Assembly (NCBI GenBank): GCA_015178975.1
Contig: WHVD01000132.1
Coordinates: forward strand, 164,747 to 228,746
DNA: 64,000 nucleotides
Source: Hysterangium stoloniferum
Taxonomy: Eukaryota > Basidiomycota > Agaricomycetes > Hysterangiales > Hysterangiaceae
Direction: 5' to 3'
In this document: piece after piece, positions 54,541 to 61,409 of the stretch
Numbering within the stretch: position 1 is the first letter of the stretch
How the letters are laid out: every line of letters starts with the position of its first letter
Program-made: the position numbers and the translations under genes
The notes under the pieces: generated by a model
Database searches by the model: none
What the model saw: only the letters and a program-made list of their open reading frames with translations
What the model was told of the DNA's origin: nothing

Positions 54541-55540
54541 ATGGGACCAAAACCAATGCCATGAAAACCAACTACCGGTTCCTCCATGGGCTCCACCTAT
54601 TGGGTGCCTCTCATGGCTGCTCAATTGCTCAAGCAGTGTGAAGAGGCCAAGAGGAAGGCCAGGGAAGAAGAGGCTGAACTGGAGAAGAAGTGGTTACCAC
54701 AGAGAAAGAGGTAGAGGAGAAAAGGAAGAAGGATGAGGAGGAGGTGGCAAAAAAGGCAGAGGCAGAAAAGGAGGTGGCTCGAGTTGCTGAGGAGTGTGCC
54801 AAGGTGTCCATGGTGGCTGCAGGAAAAGCAAGTTATTTTTTATTTTATTGAATTTTTATGCTGACCATCCCAATAGCACAAAGTGACTGAAGTTGAGTCA
54901 GAGGTGGCAAAAAAGGCACAGGCAGAAAAGGAGGTGGCTCAAGTTGCTGAGGAGTGTGCCAAGGTGTCCATGGTGGCTGCAGGAAAAGCAAGTTATTTTT
55001 TATTTTATTGAATTTTTATGCTGACCATCCCAATAGCACAAAGTGACTGAAGTTGAGTCAGAGTCTGAGGGGGAACTGGGAAGCACTCAAAAGATAAGTG
55101 AGCAACCCATGGAAACTCCTTGACTAACTCATGTTTGACAGAAGACTCGGAGGAATGGTCCAGCCTGCCTGGAGGCCAAGAATGACCCACAGTGCTCCAG
55201 CTGTATTGACTGGAACACTGAATGCTTCAGGAAGTCCAGTCAGGGCCTGGGATGCTGGCCTTGTGCACACTTGAAGGCCAAGTGTTCCCTTGTGCAAGAT
55301 GCATCAGAGTCTGGGCTCTGGGAATTGGGAAGCCACACAGAGAGACCAGGAGTCTTGGAGGGGGTACTGGGACAGATTGCCATGGGCATCGAGGCCCAAA
55401 ATGTCTTGTTGCAGGAGGGCAACAATGTCAGAAAGACCATGGTGGGTAGTTTTCAGGAGTTCTGTGGACTCTTCGAGGAGTTCGCAGTGAACTACAAGGG
55501 TTATGAATGGCCTGATGCCAGGAGTTCAGGGGAGACTGAG
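54541..55540 (+). pseudogene. antisense accessory gene of E2: coiled coil plus Zn2Cys6-like cluster
   Basis: Opposite in strand to E2 and starting 171 bp from its LTR. ATG at 54541 (MGPKPMP then TGA), a charged helix region (KQCEEAKRKAREEEAELEK; EVEEKRKKDEEEVAKKAEAE) with a one-base frame shift, a GC-AG-type intron (GCAAGT to CCCAATAG), an exon HKVTEVESESEGELGS, an intron whose donor reads ATAAGT instead of GTAAGT at 55094, and an exon from 55142 with the cluster CX2CX6CX9CX2CX6C at 55193-55285. The peptide NDPQCSSC mirrors NDPRCNRC in the E1 copy. Nonsense, frameshift, broken donor and an internal duplication show this copy is dead. The frame runs into E1 integrase at about 55545. Confidence 0.82.
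54741..55060. repeat. 160-bp tandem duplication inside the E2 accessory gene
   Basis: 54741-54900 and 54901-55060 are near-identical and each contains the end of the coiled-coil exon, the whole first intron and the start of the next exon. Confidence 0.92.
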
Positions 55541-55544
55541 GCAC

Positions 55545-56393
55545 TAGACATGAAGTTACATTTCACTTCGGGCTATCACCTGGAAGGCGATGGCCAAACC
55601 GAACGCATGAATCAAACCTTGGAACAATACATCCATGTCTATTGCAACTATCAACAAGACAATTGGAAATCACTACTACCGCTAGCTGAATTCACATATA
55701 ACAACGCACCGAATGCCACTACTGGCATTTCACCTTTCTTCGCAAATAAAGGCTACAACCCCAACATTGCAATCCACCCGGAATGTGATCTCGCATCCAC
55801 CCATGCTCAAGACTTTGTTATAAACCTTGACGAGCTACATCAAGAACTTTGTAAAACTATCGCAATGGCTCAAGAACGATACCAACGGTCTGCAGATAAG
55901 AACTGACTTCCGCCTCCTGATTTCAAGATCGGAGACCGAGTATTCATTTAAAGCTGAGTTTTTCCGAACTACTAGACCTTCTAAGAAGCTCTCTGAAAAA
56001 TATTTAGGTCCTTTTGAAGTTATAGCACAAGCCGACACGCTTTCATGGATGCTTCGGCTTCCCGACAACATGCATGCAGTCCACCTGGTGTTCCATGTAT
56101 CTATGTTAGAACCATGCATTGCTAACACTATACTGGATCGTATACAACCACCACCACCACCCGTAATTATCAATGGAGAACCCGAATTTGAAATATCAGA
56201 AATCCTAGACTCCAAGATTGACAATCACAGGCGATCGTGCAAGTTACTTTATTTGGTCAAATGGTCTGGCTATGAAGGTACAGATGAAGAAACTTCCTGG
56301 ATCCTAGCCACCGAACTTGGCAATGCGTCAGAAATTGTTTTAGGTTTCCATCAAGCATACCCGAACAAACCCAGTCCTTTAGACTCTCTTTAG
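55545..56393 (+). pseudogene. E1 pol remnant: integrase core end and chromodomain
   Basis: Integrase: LHFTSGYHLEGDGQTERM (the E of the DDE triad lies in QTER), NQTLEQYIHVYCNYQQ, PLAEFTYNNAPNATTG, ISPFFANKGYNPNI. After a TGA where CGA is expected (KN-stop-LPPPDFKIGD) and a one-base shift, reading resumes with RPSKKLSEKYLGPFEV, HAVHLVFHVSMLEP and a C-terminal chromodomain: EFEISEILDSK, LLYLVKWSGYEG, TSWILATELGNA, stop at 56393. Protease, RT, RNase H and the first part of integrase are absent. The chromodomain assigns E1 to the chromovirus clade of Ty3/gypsy. The left edge is the inversion breakpoint. Confidence 0.92.
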
Positions 56394-56534
56394 TTTTCAC
56401 ACAGCACCTGATGTTTTCCGATCCTCAAACCTCAAGCCGAACTTAAGTTACCAAGTCTCACTATCCGATGCCTTTCAAAGTTTCAATTCACGTTTAAAAA
56501 AAAAAGAGGGATTAAGTCAAAAATTATTATTTTG

Positions 56535-57542
56535 TTAACTATCTAAAGTTCCCTCTACTACTTCTCCTTCCTCCTCAGCCTCCGAAGCTTGCGCTTCACT
56601 GACGGCAGCCGATACTCCTTTCCCTCCAACTTCCTCCAAAGTCCTAACTGGCTCAACCTCGTCCGAACTGGGTAGCTCAAGGTATTGCTCGAGCTGCCCC
56701 CCGACCCATTGTAGCATGGCCGTCTGCTCCCCAATAGCAACTCCCAGCAGTCGCATTTGCTCTTGAAAGAGTCCCTGCGGTCGCAGAGACTCGGTTTGCC
56801 ACCGAGTGGTCTCCGAGAAGTATAACCGCATAAGGCAGTTTTGTTCCTCCATCACATCCGTCTGGCGCTCCCCATAGATTGCACTCACGTTGGTCCCCGG
56901 GAAGGTGCAACCGAGTTTTTGACCTGCACACTCTTGGCATGTGCGGCCCCGACCGTTTGCCCAAGGATGGCAAGCTCGATTCCGAGCAGTGCAGCGGTTA
57001 CACCTTGGATCATTTTCGGGCCCCGCCTTGGGGGCCCCCTTTTGTCTCTGTCACTAAAAGTCAGTAACCTCAAAATATATATATATATAACAAAAGCACC
57101 TTCGGGCTCGAAGGCCCTACAACCTCATCATTGTCTTCCTCATCCTCTTCATCGGAGGCCGACAGCGATACTGCCTTCCGCTGAGAAGAGAACATTAGTA
57201 GATATTCGCAGTGTGATGCTTCTCCTGACTTACCTTCCCTTCTCGTTTCTTTCTCACCTCCTCCTCTCGGGCCTGACCGGCCTCCTGCTGTTGTTTTCTC
57301 GCGAGTTCGGCCTCCCGATGCTTGCGTGTAGCTTCCACCTCTGCCTGTCTCTTCTCCTCCGCCTCGGCCACCTCGATCGCTTTCAACTCCTCCATCTCCT
57401 TACATTCCTCCTCCTCGCGTGCCTTTTTTCTCGCCTCTAGTTGGCGACGACGTTCTTGTGCATTCGGTGTCCCACTCGGACCTGGCAAGGGGGTTACCTT
57501 CAGCCTGACAGGGATGGGTTTCGCCCCAGAACTCAACGACAT
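56535..57542 (-). CDS. antisense accessory gene of E1: coiled coil plus Zn2Cys6-like cluster, intact
   Basis: Three minus-strand exons, 57542-57234, 57180-57100 and 57047-56535 (309, 81 and 513 nt, each a multiple of three), encode 300 aa without a stop. Introns are 53 nt (GTAAGT to TTCTCAG) and 52 nt (GTGCTT to TGACAG). Residues 1-30 are Ser/Pro-rich (MSLSSGAKPIPVRLKV). About 30-103 is a highly charged helix likely to form a coiled coil (QERRRQLEARKKAREEEE; RKHREAELARKQQQEAGQ). The middle exon is acidic (SDEEDEEDNDE). Then 57002-56907 encodes CNRCTARNRACHPW...GRTCQECAGQKLGC with spacing CX2CX6CX10CX2CX6C, matching the Gal4-type Zn2Cys6 pattern. The C-terminal part is amphipathic and acidic. 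It is convergent with pol (142 bp apart) and begins 173 bp from the 3' LTR. A DNA- or RNA-binding or regulatory role is inference only. Confidence 0.85.
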
Positions 57543-57698
57543 CGTGGTTGAAAGGAAAGGATGAAGAGTCAAGCGCCTTGTAACCTTCCAATTTTTATAT
57601 GCGAAAATTTTTCCAGTCACATGACGTTTTGACACACAACCCGTACCCAACGTTGTTTTACGTACACGATCTAGATTTTCGGCCTCCTTGGGATTTCG

Positions 57699-57715
57699 GC
57701 CAAATGAGGGGACAC
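57699..57715 (+). promoter_or_regulatory. polypurine tract of E1
   Basis: GCCAAATGAGGGGACAC directly before the 3' LTR start at 57716, the expected plus-strand primer position. Confidence 0.65.
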
Positions 57716-58441
57716 TGTTATGACTGTGTCGTGACCCTTCACATGCCAATGGTCCCCGATGGTATATCGTTGTATTTGTCTGTCTTCAATCAAGACAATA
57801 TCTCAGAAGCCATCGGTTCCCCGACGCTGATGTATGCCCTTCTGGCCATTCAAACCCGACTACACCTTTTCTGTCTGGTTAAGCTTTAATACGTCCCCTT
57901 TCATCATGTTGATCTGTTCTATCCTATGTTTCACATATGTCTATCTATATTTGTAGTCCTCGAACTATTTCCTTTTATCGTAATTCCGCTCTCGGTTATC
58001 ATCGGCCTCCAAACTAATCATAAACTTCCCGTTCCTAGTCAAGCTTATTGTTAATACCATTTTCCGCCCTTCTCCCTGTTAGTATTTTCTAGACACCTGT
58101 CACTTGTATATGAACCCACTGTAGTTGTAGTTACTAGGCAATCAGAATATCGACTCAGAATACCCTCATACGTCTGTAACAGTCTCATACTAAGAATCCC
58201 CCCATCCACCTTCGCATGTGCTCACCCACTTCTGGCCCCGACCCCTTGGCCCGACACTCGACTTGTCCTTCAGTTCTGATCAGTATCTCGCCAAAAGGAA
58301 CTCTTTAGGATTAGTCTTCACCAGTCCGAAATTTAAGGACACCTACGGATATTTGCGAGGGCGCAGCACATAAGCTGAAGCCAAGTCCTTCAGATCGGTC
58401 CCTGTCAGCCACCAACATTAGTCAGTTTCCAGTTCTTAACA
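57716..58441 (+). mobile_element. 3' LTR of gypsy chromovirus E1
   Basis: 726 bp, TGTTATGACTGTGTCGTG to AGTTCTTAACA, followed by CAAGT (58442-58446), the target duplication shared (in complement) with 52193-52197. Conserved motif at about 58361. Confidence 0.93.
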
Positions 58442-59307
58442 CAAGTTAAGCTTTGCCCTCAAATACCAACACTGGACAGTGGATGACTGTGTGGACTGAT
58501 GAGACCAAAATCAATAGGATTGGGTCAGATGGACATCAATATGTGTGGAAGAAAGCTGGAGAATCACTTTCTGATAGGATAACCCAACCTACTGTCAAGC
58601 ATGGAGGTGGAAATACCATGGTCTGGGGCTGTATGGGTTGGAATGGAGTGGGAAGGCTTGAAGAGATTGAAGGAAGGATGGATTCTGCACAATGGAGATC
58701 CTGGATCAGAACTTGTCCCAGAGCATTGGAGATTTGGAGATTCCAAAAGATAAGGCCATTTTCCAGCAAGATAATGATCCAAAACATACATCCAAGATGG
58801 CACAAGAATGGTTTACTAAAAAAAAGATTCAGGTATTAGACTGGCCAGCACAGTCTTTTGATCTAAATCCCATAGAGCATCTTTGGAATCATCTGAAGAA
58901 ACAGCTACAAAAATATTCCTCACCACCAAAGGGAGTTTGGGAGTTATGGGAGAGGGTGGAAGTGGAATGGCAAAGGATTGAGCCTCAGGAGTGTCAGAAA
59001 CTGATAGAAAGTATGCCCAGAAGACTTGATGCTGTAATAAAGGCTAAGGGAGGCCATACAAAGTACTAGAATAACAAGATATCTGATTCTAAAAGAGTGG
59101 TTGCAAAACTGTCCCAATGATTGGTCATTTTTAAATATTCACTGTGACACCAATAGCCATCTATATTATGTAATATTTAGGTATATCCAAGCTAGGATGC
59201 TAAGGTATATGTGAGAATATTTTCACTATTCTAGAAAATTTATTTGGTAGGTTATAAAGCATTTATTGAGAATTACCAAAACATTGGGACAGTATTGGAA
59301 GCCACTG
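58442..59307 (+). pseudogene. Tc1 transposase, 3' half with terminal repeat
   Basis: Continues the transposase exactly where the 5' half stops (RRAK joined to [14 protein letters not shown]). It holds the DDE catalytic part: [15 protein letters not shown] (first Asp), [36 protein letters not shown] (second Asp) and FDLNPIEHLWNHLKKQLQK (Glu). There is one shift near WTVDD and another near 58700, so it is inactive. The stop is at about 59069 (GGHTKY). The terminal repeat at 59099-59307 ends CACTG with TA at 59308-59309. Confidence 0.9.
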
Positions 59308-59309
59308 TA

Positions 59310-61400
59310 TATGCCTCATAAATGCTACAACAAAACTCATTATTTTTTATGGCCAAAGTGTAAAGATTGCATAGATCAGGGCAGTGAGATGAAAAAAGGA
59401 GAACAATCCTGGCAATAATAGGTGAGTGGGGTGGTACAGCTACCAGAAGAGGAATTATCAGGAAGACAATCCATGAGTGGTCAGTGTTGGTGTGATGTGC
59501 ATATGTGTCTGTGGTAAGACCAACAGGATTACAATGACCATCATACTGAGTTCAGTTGACCCCACATATCTTTCCTCTGGGAAATTGTCAAGGTATTATT
59601 GGGGACTCACTGGTGTGAATCCTTAGCCTTAGAATGGGAGGAAATGAGGTTTCATTAACCAAGTCATGATCGTGAAACCCCAGTTCAGTGTATTCAATGA
59701 AGAATCAAGCTTTATCACTTTCTAGATGGTTTCTGTCAGGATAGGAAGGCAGAAATGCACCATTTAATTGTGGCTCTGTCCACAGAATGGCTCTACTTAC
59801 TGCAGGGGCAACCTATCAATGACATCATGACTTTACAGAACAATTTACAAGAGGCTCTGATGAATGCTTGGAACCAAATGCATGCAGAATGCTACTGGTT
59901 CCAGAAGTCTAGAGCCATGTTGATGGAATGGGATGAGTCACATCTAGAGGTTGAGGATGATCTGCTTGCACCTAACCACATTCTTATTGGCAAGACAAAA
60001 GAGAGGAACTTGATTAAGAACATTGGCTTTGAAAAATTGAACTCTGTACAAGGCAAATCTCATGGGAAACTGTTTGTTGAGAAGAGTGACAAAGGAGTGC
60101 TGTCAAGCCTTCCAAGGAATGTTGGATATGTTGAGGCCCAGAACATATCAAGATAGATTGTCCTCATGTGGGTGAAATGTCTCATTATGTTTCCATTAAT
60201 AATAACTGCTCCACAGCATCCTTGGGAGGAAGATGAGGAAAAAAGGTTATTCAAAGCAGTTTATGATTAAGCATATCAGGACAAGTAATAGTTTTTGAGA
60301 ACAATATACTGTATGAGAAATAATGATATATAAAACCAAATGAGGTCAGTTGGTTATGTATGTACATACATACATGGACCCACCCAGGAACAGTGAAGAA
60401 CCTACTCATCCATGGAACATCAGGTTACCAAACACAGTAGTAAATACCTAACCAAATGAATGTAATGAGATCTAATAACTATGGTTGAAACTGAATTTAT
60501 AGCTTATCCATCATTGTTGGTGAACTTTCAAGCATACACTGACCAGACAGTTCACAAAACTGTGAGATAATAGTACTATGTTCACAGACGTACATATATG
60601 TATTGTGCATAAAGAACAACAAGGATGGAACTCCAAAGTATGTGTAGACTTGCAATATACAGAAATAGATGTATCCAAACTATGATCATTTGTTGCACAC
60701 CATGCAACATGTACATGGGGAAGCAAAGTACTCCCCCTGGTCTTCCATGACATATTTGACAAATGAAAGCTAGTACTGACTAGAAGTGGTGAGAGCTATA
60801 ACAACCACAAGTGGGCCATTAAGCATCATCATTGGCAGATAATCAAAGGTAAAGAAACATACCAGGGACATTCTTCTTCATTATCTCAAAGACCACATCA
60901 CTGTCTCCATTACCACAAGAAATTGCTTTCTGATATACTTTCTTCACATCATCTACCAAAGTCCTAGCTGAGGAAGCCATATAAGACTTAGCAGTCTCCT
61001 GAAAGTCCAGATTTGGTGGAGCATCAAGCAAATGGCAACTGATGACCATGGCAGCTAAGAATTATGTGTTAAAGAGTGAAACAAGTTGAACAGGTAAGTG
61101 CAAGGTACCAATGCTAAGCCAGACAACCCTGCATTGAGGCAAGCCAGAACATGACTGAGAGGTGAAATAAACCAATGGTAACCATTAGCTATATATTCAC
61201 AAAATTTATCACACCTCATATCTTGGATGTGTCAAGATGGAGAAAAAGCATTGTTGGGAGTAGTGATTCTGAGGGAATAAAAGAATGAGGACAACACAAT
61301 TATCAATAAAATAAAAGAACAAAAGAAAAGGAGAAAATAGGAACAATTCCAAAATATAGGGAGATCACACCACACCCAGGAAGAGAAGCCGGAAACAGGG
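59310..61400. other. CpG-poor flank with two unassigned frames
   Basis: 59310-59345 belongs to the repeat also seen at 47.2 kb. A 133-codon plus frame at 59755-60156 (LQGQPINDIMTLQNNLQ; NPHILIGKTKERN-like segment) and a minus exon at 61049-60866 (DFQETAKSYMASSARTLV; DVVFEIMKKNVPG, followed by a GTATGT donor) look coding-like, but no family is recognised. Confidence 0.4.
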
Positions 61401-61409
61401 AGAAGAAAC

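Noticed and set aside
56841..57440. 199-codon plus-strand ORF opposite the E1 accessory gene
   Set aside because: It is the antisense shadow of the coiled-coil exon (leucine-rich because Glu/Lys codons read as Leu/Phe in reverse) and crosses both introns.
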